The notes: a model not told the origin generated them from the sequence alone. A DNA stretch of 64,000 nucleotides from Vibrio sp. CAU 1672 (GCF_029223195.1 NZ_JARHUF010000007.1:1-64000); one strand, 5' to 3'. Counted from the stretch's first letter, positions 47,889-57,778 are shown. A program made the numbers and translations.

Positions 47889-48620
47889 TTAGTTCATCGG
47901 CTGAATCAACGGGATTAGCGTACTTGCTATGGCTGCCATATCTTCACCTTGGTTGCCTACCAGGATCATGCTTGCTTCACCGACAGGCTGTACGATACCG
48001 ATCATGCCTTGCTGATTGAAGTCGAATGGCTTATCGCTTGGTATCCCGGTGAGGAATAACGTGACTTTGCCTTTTTCTCCCTGAAAAACTAAGTGAATGG
48101 CGTTCTCTTCACCAAAACCGCAGTGGTTGAGATAGTAGACATGGTAGGGAAACCCGCCACTAAACTGGTAGTGGAAAGGCTGCAATTTGGTATTGAGCTG
48201 ACCATGGCTGACATTTTCATCAAGCGTGTTGACGAACGGGCTTTCAGTGATCACATGCTCGATTGCGGTATCAGCCAAACTGGCATAGGCAGGAGGAGTA
48301 ACCAGCTCGCCCCAGTTGATCTGACCCACCAACAAACCAGCGGTAAAGGCGACAGAAGCGGCGAGTGCCATCGCCTTTCTCATGAAGTTGGGGCGTAGCA
48401 CTTTGCTGTCAAGAGTGCTGGAGGTCTGGCTGAACAAAATCTTATCCGCCAAATCTTCCGGTACGTCGATGTTCATCGCCTGCTTGATTTTTATGTCGAG
48501 ATCCAAAACGTCCTCAACAAACTTATTGTTGGCGTCGCTACCAGCCAAAGCCTGCAAAACCTCTTTATCCCGGTGCTTTGGATCCGACAAAATACGACGA
48601 CGAAATTCGAGATCATCCAT
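47889..48620 (-). CDS. DUF3379 membrane protein, likely anti-sigma partner
   Basis: 243 residues. The N-terminal cytoplasmic part (about 1-75) starts DDLEFRRRILSDPKHRD and is helical and charged; one membrane helix follows (about 82-102, KAMALAASVAFTAGLLVG); the rest is periplasmic. This matches the DUF3379 family. The gene overlaps the end of an ECF sigma gene by 8 bases and shares its strand, the standard layout of sigma and membrane-bound anti-sigma. No zinc-binding HxxxCxxC motif is seen, so it is not a ZAS-type anti-sigma. Function as anti-sigma is inference from position and topology. Confidence 0.85.
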   Translation of the reverse strand: MDDLEFRRRILSDPKHRDKEVLQALAGSDANNKFVEDVLDLDIKIKQAMNIDVPEDLADKILFSQTSSTLDSKVLRPNFMRKAMALAASVAFTAGLLVGQINWGELVTPPAYASLADTAIEHVITESPFVNTLDENVSHGQLNTKLQPFHYQFSGGFPYHVYYLNHCGFGEENAIHLVFQGEKGKVTLFLTGIPSDKPFDFNQQGMIGIVQPVGEASMILVGNQGEDMAAIASTLIPLIQPMN

Positions 48621-49176
48621 TTTTTTGTCCTCTCTGAGTATCTTGAGAATCCAACATCTCTTTTAGTTGGTTGCGCGCACGAAATAACCGTGTCATCACC
48701 GTGTTTTTGTTCAGTTCAAGGATCGCACCGATCTCTTCACCGCTGAACCCTGCCACAACCTGAAGAAACAGGGGTTCACGGTACTCGACATCGAGCTTCA
48801 TGATCTGGGCCTGAAGCCACTCCTGCTGATGATGAGGATCGTCATTGACTTTAGCATCATTGCCATAATCATCGATATCAACCAGATCAAACTGTTTACG
48901 TTCGAAGCGGCGAGCATTTTCTCGGCGCAAAATTGTAATCAGCCAGGATTTGGCCGCCTTTTCGTCTTGCAGGCTGTCGAGAGACTTCCATGCACGCAGA
49001 CAGGTTTCCTGAACCAGATCTTCTGCAACCGTCTTATCCTTGCATAACCAGTAAGCGTAGCGATACAAGTCTCTGTGATAGCCGCGAACAAGCGCTTCAT
49101 ATTTTCTTTGTTTGTCCATATCTGAGTTGACCGGACGATCGGAATTTTTCTTTCCAAACAGGGTAAAAATCGCCAC
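48613..49176 (-). CDS. ECF-type RNA polymerase sigma factor
   Basis: Sigma-70 family, extracytoplasmic-function type: region 2 (YRYAYWLCKDKTVAEDLVQETCLRAW split over about 35-60) and region 4 (FLQVVAGFSGEEIGAIL, NKNTVMTRLFRAR). GTG 49176 is chosen as start because GGAGG lies 5 bases before it (187 residues); in-frame ATG codons at 49188 and 49119 are alternatives. Co-transcribed with the DUF3379 gene. Neighbouring fadL porins and fadIJ hint at envelope or lipid signals, but the target genes cannot be read from this window. Confidence 0.9.
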   Translation of the reverse strand: MAIFTLFGKKNSDRPVNSDMDKQRKYEALVRGYHRDLYRYAYWLCKDKTVAEDLVQETCLRAWKSLDSLQDEKAAKSWLITILRRENARRFERKQFDLVDIDDYGNDAKVNDDPHHQQEWLQAQIMKLDVEYREPLFLQVVAGFSGEEIGAILELNKNTVMTRLFRARNQLKEMLDSQDTQRGQKNG

Positions 49177-49435
49177 ACGAGCCTCCATATTCGCTCTGTG
49201 AATGCATTTATTGTTATTGTGTCGCCTGGGTAATCGTAAAATCACTATAAAATTGATCTATTTCAAAATCTCTTATAGTGAAGGGGCTATAGTACATCTT
49301 GTCATCTAGTTGGTCTTTGTGACCGACATGTTGAGCAAGATGACACTTCCTTTTGAAGGCTGACTTTACTTTCTCCTAATCAGGAAACTGATTATTTATC
49401 AATTGGCGTAAGTTAATTGTTTTATAGATATTCCG

Positions 49436-49463
49436 ACCACACAGTTCTGTGTGGTTTTTTTTT
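49436..49463 (+). terminator. Orphan plus-strand terminator upstream of fadI
   Basis: ACCACACAG / CTGTGTGGT, a 9-bp perfect stem with a TT centre, followed by nine T. No plus-strand gene precedes it for almost 5 kb, and the fadI promoter lies after it. It may end an unannotated small RNA that begins somewhere in 49200-49400. The remaining part of the 49246-49643 gap holds the promoters on both sides and no open frame. Confidence 0.85.
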
Positions 49464-49579
49464 GCTTCATTTTTGCCCTTACTTAATCATTTCTGGTTGT
49501 CTTAACTATAGTCCAGTTAAATAAAATCAATCAATTAGAACAATAGATCTACTCGCCTCACGTTTATTTAAACGCATGT

Positions 49580-49607
49580 TTGATAATTTTAACAAACTGA
49601 TTACAAT
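49580..49607 (+). promoter_or_regulatory. Sigma-70 promoter of fadIJ
   Basis: TTGATA (-35), 16 bases, TACAAT (-10). Predicted start near 49614, about 30 bases before the fadI ATG. Confidence 0.65.
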
Positions 49608-49609
49608 GC

Positions 49610-49626
49610 ATCAGGTCAGACCTCTT
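49610..49626 (+). promoter_or_regulatory. Probable FadR operator at fadI
   Basis: ATCAGGTCAGACCTCTT matches the FadR consensus AACTGGTCNGACNTGTT at 12 of 15 fixed positions, with the full core GGTCnGAC. It covers the predicted start of transcription, the expected place for repression that is relieved by long-chain acyl-CoA. Confidence 0.65.
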
Positions 49627-49643
49627 GTGTTTAAGGAGAAATA

Positions 49644-50951
49644 ATGGGCAAGCAGGAAGTGAAAACACGTCAGGGTGAACGTGTTGCTATTGTCGCGGGG
49701 CTTCGGACTCCATTTGCGCGTCAAAGTACCGCATTCAGCCAAGTGCCGGCGGTCGATTTAGGCAAAATGGTAGTAAGCGAAATGCTTGCTCGCACAGACA
49801 TCGACCCGAAGTTAATTGAACAAGTGGTGTTTGGTCAGGTTGTGCAGATGCCGGAAGCGCCCAACATCGCGCGTGAAATCGTATTGGGTACCGGGATGGA
49901 TATCCATACCGATGCCTATAGCGTCACGCGCGCCTGCGCGACCAGTTTCCAGGCGGCGGTAAATGTGGCGGAAAGCATTATGGCCGGCAATATTGATATC
50001 GGCATCGCCGGAGGGGCAGACTCCTCTTCAGTTCTGCCCATTGGAGTATCTAAGAAGCTGGCTGCCAATTTGTTGGCCCTGAGTAAAACTAAAACACTGG
50101 GCCAAAAGCTCAATATCCTTAAAAATCTCAGCTTGAAAGATTTATTGCCGGTACCACCGGCGGTCGCCGAGTACTCCACGGGGTTGTCGATGGGACAAAC
50201 GGCGGAGCAGATGGCGAAATCGCACAATATTTCCCGAACGGACCAAGATGCACTGGCCCACCGCTCTCACACTCTCGCATCACAAGCCTGGCAAGAAGGC
50301 AAAATCCAGGGCGAGGTGATGACGGCTTTTCCTGAACCTTATAAGCAGTGGATCGCTGAAGACAATAACATTCGCCATGATTCAACAGTTGAAGGCTATG
50401 CCAAACTGCGCCCGGCCTTTGATCGCCAGTATGGCAGTGTCACCGCAGCGAACAGTACGCCGCTGACCGACGGTGGCGCAGCCGTCATGCTGATGCGTGA
50501 AGGCAAAGCCAAAGAACTGGGGATGGAAATCCTGGGCTATATCCGCGGCTATGCATTCTCGGCAATTGGTGTGGAGATGGATATGTTGATGGGACCTTCG
50601 TATGCCACGGCCAAAGTATTAGATAATACTGGTCTGGCACTCTCTGATCTGACGTTGATTGATATGCATGAAGCGTTTGCGGCGCAGGCGCTGGCCAATG
50701 TGAAAATGTTTGGATCGGATAAGTTTGCCCAACAAAATTTGGGCCGCTCGCAAGCGATCGGTGAGATAGACATGGACAAGTTTAATGTCCTGGGGGGCTC
50801 TATCGCCTATGGTCACCCGTTTGCGGCGACAGGGGCACGGATGATGACACAGACCCTGCGAGAGTTAAAACGTCGTGGTGGCGGGCTGGCATTAAATACC
50901 GCTTGTGCCGCAGGCGGCCTGGGCGCAGCAATGATTTTGGAGGTGGAATAA
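49644..50951 (+). CDS. fadI: 3-ketoacyl-CoA thiolase FadI
   Basis: Thiolase subunit of the FadIJ beta-oxidation complex; cleaves 3-ketoacyl-CoA to acetyl-CoA. 435 residues with nucleophile Cys98 ([11 protein letters not shown]), and the C-terminal motifs [17 protein letters not shown] and [13 protein letters not shown] carrying the catalytic His and second Cys. The length and sequence fit FadI rather than the shorter FadA. ATG with AAGGAG 6 bases upstream. Overlaps fadJ by one base. Confidence 0.95.
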   Translation: MGKQEVKTRQGERVAIVAGLRTPFARQSTAFSQVPAVDLGKMVVSEMLARTDIDPKLIEQVVFGQVVQMPEAPNIAREIVLGTGMDIHTDAYSVTRACATSFQAAVNVAESIMAGNIDIGIAGGADSSSVLPIGVSKKLAANLLALSKTKTLGQKLNILKNLSLKDLLPVPPAVAEYSTGLSMGQTAEQMAKSHNISRTDQDALAHRSHTLASQAWQEGKIQGEVMTAFPEPYKQWIAEDNNIRHDSTVEGYAKLRPAFDRQYGSVTAANSTPLTDGGAAVMLMREGKAKELGMEILGYIRGYAFSAIGVEMDMLMGPSYATAKVLDNTGLALSDLTLIDMHEAFAAQALANVKMFGSDKFAQQNLGRSQAIGEIDMDKFNVLGGSIAYGHPFAATGARMMTQTLRELKRRGGGLALNTACAAGGLGAAMILEVE

Positions 50952-53062
50952 TGAGCGAGCAGAAAGCATTTAGCCTAGACATTGACGAGCAGAACATTGC
51001 CTGGCTGGCCATTGATGTGCCGAACGAAAAGATGAACACCTTGCAGGCCGCATTTGCTGATGAGATGAACGAAATTTTCGCTCAGCTTAATGACACCAGT
51101 GGTATCAAAGGCCTGATCATTCATTCCCTCAAGCCGGATAATTTTGTTGCTGGTGCGGATGTGCGGATGCTAGAAGCCTGCACCAGCGCCGCAGAAGCCG
51201 AAGCCCTGGCCAGGCAGGGGCAAGAGCTGTTTCAACAGTTGTCTGATTTGCCTTACCCGGTAGTGGCGGCTATTCACGGCCCGTGCCTGGGCGGTGGTTT
51301 GGAGCTGGCATTAGCCTGTGATTACCGCGTGTGTACTGAATCGGATAAAACCCGTCTGGGATTACCGGAAGTGCAATTGGGGCTATTACCCGGCTCTGGC
51401 GGGACTCAGCGCTTGCCGCGCCTGATTGGCCTGCTGCCGTCGCTGGATTTGATCCTGACCGGTAAGCAGTTGCGGGCTAAGAAAGCCAAGAAGCTTGGTG
51501 TCGTAGACGCATGTGTACCGGAAAGTATTTTGCTGGACGTAGCAAAACAGTTGCTGGATAAAGGTAAGAATAAGGGTAAGAAAAAGCAAACCACCAAAGA
51601 GAAACTGATGTCAGGCAGCAGTCTCGGGCGTAAGTTTGTCTTTGAACAGGCGGCTAAAAAAACTGAGCAAAAAACCCGCGGTAACTATCCGGCGACCGTG
51701 GCGATCCTTGAAGTGATTCAGCATGGCTTGGAAAAAGGTTTTGATCAGGGGCTGGCTCTGGAAACCAAACGCTTTGGTGAGCTGGTGATGAGCCCGGAGT
51801 CGAGAGCGCTGCGTTCGATCTTTTTTGCCACCACCGAGATGAAAAAAGAGCATGGCAGTGACGCTGAGCCGGCCGAGGTGCGACATGTTGGTGTGCTGGG
51901 CGGCGGTTTGATGGGGGCCGGGATCAGTCATGTTACTGTGGCCAAGGCCAAGATTCCGGTACGGATCAAAGATGTCAGTAATGATGGCGTGCTGAATGCA
52001 CTCAATTACAACTTCAAGCTGTTTGACAAGCAGCGCAAACGGCGGATTATTTCTAAAGCCGGGCTGCAGGCTAAAATGCTGCAGTTGTCGGGTGGTGTTG
52101 ATTTTACCAGTTTTAATCATACCGATGTGGTGATTGAAGCCGTATTTGAAGATCTGGATCTCAAGCAACAAATGGTCGCGGATATCGAAGCCAACGCGCA
52201 GGCAAATACCATTTTTGCCACCAATACTTCCTCATTGCCGATCCACAAGATCGCTGAAAAAGCGGAGCGGCCGGAAAATATAGTCGGTTTGCATTACTTC
52301 AGCCCGGTGGAAAAAATGCCGTTGGTGGAAGTGATCCCGCATGAAACCACCTCGGATGAAACCATTTCAACCGTGGTTTCACTGGCCAAGCTACAGGGGA
52401 AAACTCCGATTGTGGTGCAAGACAAGGCCGGATTTTATGTCAACCGTATTCTTGCTCCGTACATGAATGAAGCCGCGCATATCCTGCTGGCTAATGAGCC
52501 GATCGAAGCACTGGATGGTGCTCTGCTTGATTTCGGTTTCCCGGTCGGACCGATCACTTTGCTTGATGAGGTGGGGGTCGATATTGGCGCGAAAATCATG
52601 CCGATTCTGGTCAATGAACTGGGCGAGCGCTTCAAGGGGCCGGATGTCTTCGATACCTTGCTCAATGATGGCCGAAAAGGGCGTAAAAGCGGCAAAGGTT
52701 TCTATACCTATAAAGGTAAGAAGAAGCAGGTGGATAAGTCCGTTTATAAGCTATTGAAATTGAAGCCAGAGTCAAAACTGGCTGACAGTGAAATCGCCTT
52801 ACGCTGCGTACTGCCGATGCTCAATGAAGCGGTACGCTGCCTCGATGAAGGGATCATCCGTTCACCACGAGACGGCGATATTGGTGCAATCTTTGGTATT
52901 GGTTTTCCTCCGTTCTCAGGCGGCCCATTCCGTTATATGGACCAGTTTGGCCTGAAAGAACTGGTGGAGAAAATGAATGAGTTTGCAGCGAAATATGGCG
53001 ATCGTTATGCGCCATGTGACGGGTTGCTGACTCGGGCTGGTGAAGATCAAACCTTCTATTAA
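50951..53062 (+). CDS. fadJ: Fatty acid oxidation multifunctional protein FadJ
   Basis: Enoyl-CoA hydratase and 3-hydroxyacyl-CoA dehydrogenase in one chain. 703 residues: crotonase domain (about 10-190; [18 protein letters not shown]), linker, Rossmann domain with [12 protein letters not shown] (about 314-325), and the C-terminal dehydrogenase repeats (about 495-700; [14 protein letters not shown]). Start ATG 50951 overlaps the fadI stop; an upstream GTG/ATG-like extension within fadI is not credible. In E. coli FadIJ works in anaerobic fatty acid degradation. Confidence 0.96.
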   Translation: MSEQKAFSLDIDEQNIAWLAIDVPNEKMNTLQAAFADEMNEIFAQLNDTSGIKGLIIHSLKPDNFVAGADVRMLEACTSAAEAEALARQGQELFQQLSDLPYPVVAAIHGPCLGGGLELALACDYRVCTESDKTRLGLPEVQLGLLPGSGGTQRLPRLIGLLPSLDLILTGKQLRAKKAKKLGVVDACVPESILLDVAKQLLDKGKNKGKKKQTTKEKLMSGSSLGRKFVFEQAAKKTEQKTRGNYPATVAILEVIQHGLEKGFDQGLALETKRFGELVMSPESRALRSIFFATTEMKKEHGSDAEPAEVRHVGVLGGGLMGAGISHVTVAKAKIPVRIKDVSNDGVLNALNYNFKLFDKQRKRRIISKAGLQAKMLQLSGGVDFTSFNHTDVVIEAVFEDLDLKQQMVADIEANAQANTIFATNTSSLPIHKIAEKAERPENIVGLHYFSPVEKMPLVEVIPHETTSDETISTVVSLAKLQGKTPIVVQDKAGFYVNRILAPYMNEAAHILLANEPIEALDGALLDFGFPVGPITLLDEVGVDIGAKIMPILVNELGERFKGPDVFDTLLNDGRKGRKSGKGFYTYKGKKKQVDKSVYKLLKLKPESKLADSEIALRCVLPMLNEAVRCLDEGIIRSPRDGDIGAIFGIGFPPFSGGPFRYMDQFGLKELVEKMNEFAAKYGDRYAPCDGLLTRAGEDQTFY

Positions 53063-53069
53063 CCGATAA

Positions 53070-53096
53070 AAAAGGCTTGCTCCGGCAAGCCTTTTC
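53070..53096. terminator. Terminator after fadJ
   Basis: AAAAGGCTTGC / GCAAGCCTTTT stem with a TCCG loop, between convergent fadJ and the small secreted-protein gene; the T run is better on the minus strand, so it may serve both. Confidence 0.88.
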
Positions 53097-53124
53097 ATTT
53101 TGTCTCAGCGCACAGTGCGCCGGG

Positions 53125-53379
53125 CTATTTATCTTTCTTGCCTTTTTTATCTTTGTTGTGACCTTGTCCCGGGTTGTTGTCACCATGAATACTGCGGTTT
53201 TCGTGTTCCCGGTCACCGTACTTGCCAGACTTACAGTCATCGGATTTGATCGATACATTCTCGCCCTCAACGCGAACGCAGTCTTTGCTCAGTTCGATGC
53301 CTTTTCCTGACACCTTGACCTCAGCAGACGCCGTTGCCACAGGAACAAGCAGGGCCGCGATTAAAAGTAGGTTTTTCAT
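53125..53379 (-). CDS. Small secreted protein with two Cys and Lys-rich tail
   Basis: 84 residues, not recognised. A clear signal peptide (about 1-19, LLLIAALLVPVATASA) precedes a short domain with two cysteines about 15 residues apart (DCVRVEGENVSIKSDDC), which may form a disulphide, and a very hydrophilic tail rich in His, Asn, Gly and Lys (DKKGKKDK at the end). Start is ATG 53379 with GAGG 5 bases before; an ATG one codon earlier is too close to it. Single-gene unit, convergent to fadJ and upstream of the same-strand... intergenic space to the M16 protease gene is 54 bases. Confidence 0.75.
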   Translation of the reverse strand: MKNLLLIAALLVPVATASAEVKVSGKGIELSKDCVRVEGENVSIKSDDCKSGKYGDREHENRSIHGDNNPGQGHNKDKKGKKDK

Positions 53380-53433
53380 CATGTCCTCATCTGTCTGGTG
53401 AGTGAACGCGCAGGTAAACCTACGCCGGATGGT

Positions 53434-56211
53434 TTATCCCAGGCCACAGTCTGTCGGCCTCAACTGAAATTCTTCGATGGAGCCGATCTCCTGGCCAAGA
53501 TGAATACGCGCGGCATCAGCGTGGGCAATACCTTGAGTATGCATGACCAGGCGGTTCGCAGTGCGTGGTTTGAGTTCATTGACCACAAAACGGATCATAT
53601 CTGTCCGGGTCAAAGCTTTGAGTTCTGCCAACACTTTATCCCGCTGGTTAAACTCATAATCCTTATTACCGATCGCGACCCAAAGCCGCTGGGCACGCCC
53701 GCGTAAGGTGGTATCCGGGGTGGCGATCTGGTTCCACAATCCCCGTTTACTGCTGTGCCACTGGTATTCGTTCAGCTCGAGCAACACCATATAAAAAGCA
53801 TTAAGGAACTCGTCGATCGAGGTTACCAGTTCGGCAGGTGCTGCATTGGGTGACTGGACATACAGAACGATTCCGGGATGGCGGTTGAGAGGCATGTTAC
53901 CGGTACCGACCATATAACCGAGTTGCTGTTTGGTGCGAATTTCATGGAAGAAGGTGGCAGACATCAAATGGTTGGCCAGAGAATAGAGCGCAATACTACG
54001 CGGTTTGATGTCGGTGCATTGGTGGTAAACCACTACCGCTGAGTCTTGCTGGTCGCAATGCACTTCACGCTGGAAACTGCCGTGTTCACCCAACATGACC
54101 AATGGGCGCAGTGACTCTTCATAGCGCTGCTCCTTCACACGCAGTGCATCTTTGAGCGTGGTAGCCATGTCATGGGCTTGCTGCCGCTGCCAGTTACCAT
54201 AGACAAACATCTCAACGTGCAACTCAGCCAGTACCGATTCGACAAACACTGAGAGTTCATCCACTTCAATCTCTTCTAACGCTTCCACCAGGGTGGAAAA
54301 TGGCGGGTTATTCGGTTGTAGCAGCCCGGTTAATGCATTAAACAGTTGTGAAATCGGACGATCCTGAGCGGCGTTGCGCCAGTTACGCAGTAATTGTTGT
54401 TTGATGGTATCAAACCGAGCGGGGCTGAACTCCCGCATGGCAAAGCGGCGCAGAATCATTTCCAGCAGTTGAGGCAGCTTCTGGCTGAAACCGGACAGGG
54501 TTAAAGTGACGCCCCCCTGATGCGCGTACATGTTGTAGCCCATGCCGGCAATTTCGGCCTGATAGGTCTCTTTGGCTAATGAGTCGAGAAACATCTCGAC
54601 GCACAGGCGGGTCTTGACAATATTCTTTGGCGAGGCGACAGAATGGGTGCTGTCGATCGCGACGTATAATACCCCTTTGGGCACCCTGAATTCATCGTCT
54701 TGCAGATGCCATAAGCGGAACCCTTCGAGATCTTCGATCAGTTCGGGAAGTGAACTGCCTTCTTCAAGTGGTTGAGGGTCAAGCTGGTAACAGATATAGG
54801 GGTTCTTGTCCGGCAGAACAAACTGCCAGCCTGGGTCAATATGGTGATAGAAACGGCGCTGCTCGGCGGAAAAAGGGGTCACTGAATAAGGGGTAAAGTA
54901 CCACTGTGCGGTGCGGTCGTAGTCTAACCCTTTGGCAATCAGCGTAGTCCGCACATTGTCGACCGTCAGGTATTCCAGCAGCGAGCGTTGTAACTCTTCG
55001 TCATAGTGAGACATTTTATAGTCACCATAAATGATGTCCTGCGGCTGGTAATGCTGCATATTAATCACCAGGTGACTGACCAAATCCAGTGGCCGCGATG
55101 GCTCCTGGAAGCGAAAGGCCGACTCCAGCACGGCTTGCTTTTCCAGATAGCGCCATTCGGCAAAGCCATCTTGCCTAATCATTGCCAGGTACTGGAAAAC
55201 CGCCTGGACGATGCTGTCGACATGGCTGAGTCCCTCAGGTGTGAGGGCACAACTGATGGTAAAGTCGCGGTAGTTGCTGCCACTGGCCCCCCCTCCTGCT
55301 GAGAGTGAGGTGATCCAGCCCTTATTTTTTAGCTGGAGCATCAGGCTGCCTTCCCCTTCATAACCCAGCAGGTGGGCGAAGTACGACAGGGGCTTGATGG
55401 CGTAATACTGATCCATCCCTGGCATCGGGAAAGTCAGGATCAGCTTGCGCAGTTCTTTGAGTGGCTCAACCTGAATGTGTACCCCGGTACTGTTATCGCC
55501 GGTAACCGGAACCTGAATGGATTTTGGACTGAGCTGGTGGTTGGTTATATCGGCAAACATCGTCTCAACCCACGCCTGTTGCTCATCCAGTGTCTGTGGC
55601 CCGAACAAGGTTAAGGTCATTAAATCAGCTGAATACAGGTTGCGGTGGAACTCGACGATCTCATCGCGAATCGACTGACCCTCGCGGTCCCCGAGAGTTT
55701 CAATGTTGCCGACCGAAAATTTGGCAAACGGATGGTCAGGGTTGACGATCTCTTTGCTTACCTGGTACAAGCGCCGCGAATCATCATTCAGCTTGAGTTT
55801 ATATTCCGAATCGACGGCCTGGCGCTCTTTGTCCAGCGCTTCTTCGTTAAAAAGTGGCGCAGTAAAGAACTGGCTGAAACGATCAAGTGCTTTTTCAAAG
55901 GCGTTGGGCGACACGTCGAAAAAGAAGCAGGTGTGTTCGGTGCCTGTCCAGGCGTTGTTTGTTCCGCCATGCTGGCTAATAAAACTTTGAAACTCGCCCA
56001 CTTTAGGGTATTTTTCCGTACCCAAAAAAAGCATGTGCTCAAGATAGTGTGCGAGCCCCTGACGATCCGTAGGATCATCAAAGTGCCCGACATTAACCGC
56101 CAGTGCTGCCGCCGACTGTTTGGCTTTGTCAGATTGAATCAGCAACACGCGCAGGGCATTACTTAATGTAAGGTAGCGGTATTGATTTGAATCGTTAGGA
56201 CTTAAATGCAC
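53434..56211 (-). CDS. Insulinase family (M16A) zinc metalloprotease
   Basis: 925-residue protease related to E. coli protease III (PtrA) and insulysin. The inverted zinc motif HxxEH is at His55, Glu58, His59 (GLAHYLEHMLFLGT), with the third ligand Glu136 in ERQAVDSEYKLK 77 residues later. Four M16 repeats span the chain; only the first is catalytic. Unlike PtrA there is no signal peptide, so a cytoplasmic location is likely. It degrades short peptides in known relatives. The gene stands alone on the minus strand, divergent from sixA. Confidence 0.93.
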   Translation of the reverse strand: MHLSPNDSNQYRYLTLSNALRVLLIQSDKAKQSAAALAVNVGHFDDPTDRQGLAHYLEHMLFLGTEKYPKVGEFQSFISQHGGTNNAWTGTEHTCFFFDVSPNAFEKALDRFSQFFTAPLFNEEALDKERQAVDSEYKLKLNDDSRRLYQVSKEIVNPDHPFAKFSVGNIETLGDREGQSIRDEIVEFHRNLYSADLMTLTLFGPQTLDEQQAWVETMFADITNHQLSPKSIQVPVTGDNSTGVHIQVEPLKELRKLILTFPMPGMDQYYAIKPLSYFAHLLGYEGEGSLMLQLKNKGWITSLSAGGGASGSNYRDFTISCALTPEGLSHVDSIVQAVFQYLAMIRQDGFAEWRYLEKQAVLESAFRFQEPSRPLDLVSHLVINMQHYQPQDIIYGDYKMSHYDEELQRSLLEYLTVDNVRTTLIAKGLDYDRTAQWYFTPYSVTPFSAEQRRFYHHIDPGWQFVLPDKNPYICYQLDPQPLEEGSSLPELIEDLEGFRLWHLQDDEFRVPKGVLYVAIDSTHSVASPKNIVKTRLCVEMFLDSLAKETYQAEIAGMGYNMYAHQGGVTLTLSGFSQKLPQLLEMILRRFAMREFSPARFDTIKQQLLRNWRNAAQDRPISQLFNALTGLLQPNNPPFSTLVEALEEIEVDELSVFVESVLAELHVEMFVYGNWQRQQAHDMATTLKDALRVKEQRYEESLRPLVMLGEHGSFQREVHCDQQDSAVVVYHQCTDIKPRSIALYSLANHLMSATFFHEIRTKQQLGYMVGTGNMPLNRHPGIVLYVQSPNAAPAELVTSIDEFLNAFYMVLLELNEYQWHSSKRGLWNQIATPDTTLRGRAQRLWVAIGNKDYEFNQRDKVLAELKALTRTDMIRFVVNELKPRTANRLVMHTQGIAHADAARIHLGQEIGSIEEFQLRPTDCGLG

Positions 56212-56662
56212 GATGCGTCTCCAGAGTTCGCTTTCGACAATAACAGCTTGCCGCGTATTTGTTATTTATAAGAGTACTGCTTTTACTGGTAACCATTGGT
56301 CTGTGCTAATGGCGTTGGGTTGCTGCTGAGGAATGCGCGGTGATCACTCAAGGTGATGCGTACAATATTGCATCCTCACTGGCTGATGTCGCGTATCACT
56401 TTGTTACAGAGAGGGCGTTAAGACTGTGCCTTGCCTCTCAGTTTTGCCACTCACCTGCTGTGCTTGATGTCATTTCATCATCGCCAGCCGGGCAGTTTGT
56501 GACTTACTGAACGTCATCTTTTAAATAGATTGTTAAGAAAGTCGCTATCTTTGGCAAGCGAATTGGTATAATACGCCAACAAATTTATCAGTATTTTAGC
56601 CCAACTATCATTAAAGATAGCAGTCAACCTTTTGGTAGCGTTAGCTATCCCTAGGAAACAAC
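56212..56662. other. Divergent intergenic region M16 protease / sixA
   Basis: 451 bases without a credible open frame. It holds the promoter side of the minus-strand protease gene, and on the plus strand an extended -10 box (TGGTATAAT, 56564-56572) about 90 bases before sixA. No repeat or RNA gene was recognised. Confidence 0.4.
56564..56572 (+). promoter_or_regulatory. Extended -10 promoter element of sixA
   Basis: TGGTATAAT fits the extended -10 form TGnTATAAT; no good -35 box is present, as is usual for this class. Confidence 0.6.
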
Positions 56663-57127
56663 ATGAAAATATTCATTATGCGTCATGGTGAAGCAGAGCA
56701 TTTTGCTGACTCTGACGCAGAAAGGCAACTTACCCAGAGAGGCCGTTCAGAATCAGAAGCGGTAGCGCGGGCATGCAAAGAGCAGGGGTTTGCCCAGTTT
56801 GATAAAGTGCTGGTCAGCCCATATGTTCGTGCACAACAAACCTGGCAGGAAATCAGTGCCTATTTCTCTTCCGCAGAAATTGAAACTTGTGAAGACATTA
56901 CCCCTTATGGTCAATCGGATGTGGTGTTTGACTACACTAACGCTTTGATTGAAATTGGTAATCTGGATTCACTATTGCTGGTTTCACACCTGCCGCTGGT
57001 CGGTTACTTAACCGCAGAATTTGTTAAGGACATGGCGCCACCGATGTTTCCGACCTCTGGTTTGGTGTGTTTGGAGTACGATCCTTACACCGGTAATGGC
57101 GAACTGCTCTGGCATATTACACCGTAA
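56663..57127 (+). CDS. sixA: Phosphohistidine phosphatase SixA
   Basis: Histidine-phosphatase superfamily enzyme that removes phosphate from His of HPt domains and of the nitrogen PTS protein NPr in E. coli. 154 residues; RHG motif with nucleophile His8 (IMRHGEAEHF), second catalytic His in LLVSHLPLVGYL. AGGAAA precedes the ATG. Single-gene unit followed by a terminator. Confidence 0.94.
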   Translation: MKIFIMRHGEAEHFADSDAERQLTQRGRSESEAVARACKEQGFAQFDKVLVSPYVRAQQTWQEISAYFSSAEIETCEDITPYGQSDVVFDYTNALIEIGNLDSLLLVSHLPLVGYLTAEFVKDMAPPMFPTSGLVCLEYDPYTGNGELLWHITP

Positions 57128-57205
57128 AAAAATATTGGTGGGAGTAAGTTCAGCCGCAGCATTCTCAGGTTGACAGGGTTTATCTCGCACGGGAAAGCAT
57201 AAACT

Positions 57206-57237
57206 AAGGCAGGGTATATTCCTGCCTTTGTGTTTTT
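57206..57237 (+). terminator. Terminator after sixA
   Basis: AAGGCAGG / CCTGCCTT stem, 7-base loop, followed by TGTGTTTTT; lies between convergent sixA and smrB. Confidence 0.8.
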
Positions 57238-57247
57238 CCGACGGCGG

Positions 57248-57778
57248 TTATTTTTCCGGGATTGACAGCAACACCAGTAACGCGCCGTCGCCACCAAACT
57301 CCAGCGGAGCCTGGTGGAACGCCATCACGTCAGGGTGCTGAGCCAGCCACAGCGGGGCTTTTTGTTTAAGAATGTGTTTCCCGATGCCGTGCTGTACGCA
57401 AGCACAATGCACATCGTTTTTGATACAGTAAGCGATCATCGCCCCTAGCTCGCGTTTGGCTTCCTGCTGGGTCATGCCGTGCATATCGAGGAAAACGTCC
57501 GGCACGTACACACCGCGCCGCAAACGCTTGACTTCATATTGCGATACGTCATCGCGGGCGTAGCGGGTCGGTCCCTCGTCACTGAGTAAAGGGACAAACT
57601 CATCGGAGAAGTAGAACTCGGCATCGCTGGCTTCTCGCCGGCTCCGGGTGACTTCTTTCTGTTTAGTATTTTTTTTTGGCTGCTGGATTATGGTATCCTG
57701 TCGCAACTTTTTTACGCCCTGTACTGCATCCTGAAACAAGGCGAAATCGTCATCGTGATCGGTGTCTTTTTTGCTCAT
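57248..57778 (-). CDS. smrB: Ribosome rescue endonuclease SmrB
   Basis: Smr-domain nuclease that cleaves mRNA between collided ribosomes in E. coli. 176 residues: charged N-terminal extension (about 1-85, binds ribosome in the family) and a C-terminal Smr domain with DMHGMTQQEAKREL and the conserved HGIGKHILK. Met replaces the more common Leu in DLHG, a conservative change. Divergent from prmB, 63 bases apart. Confidence 0.94.
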   Translation of the reverse strand: MSKKDTDHDDDFALFQDAVQGVKKLRQDTIIQQPKKNTKQKEVTRSRREASDAEFYFSDEFVPLLSDEGPTRYARDDVSQYEVKRLRRGVYVPDVFLDMHGMTQQEAKRELGAMIAYCIKNDVHCACVQHGIGKHILKQKAPLWLAQHPDVMAFHQAPLEFGGDGALLVLLSIPEK

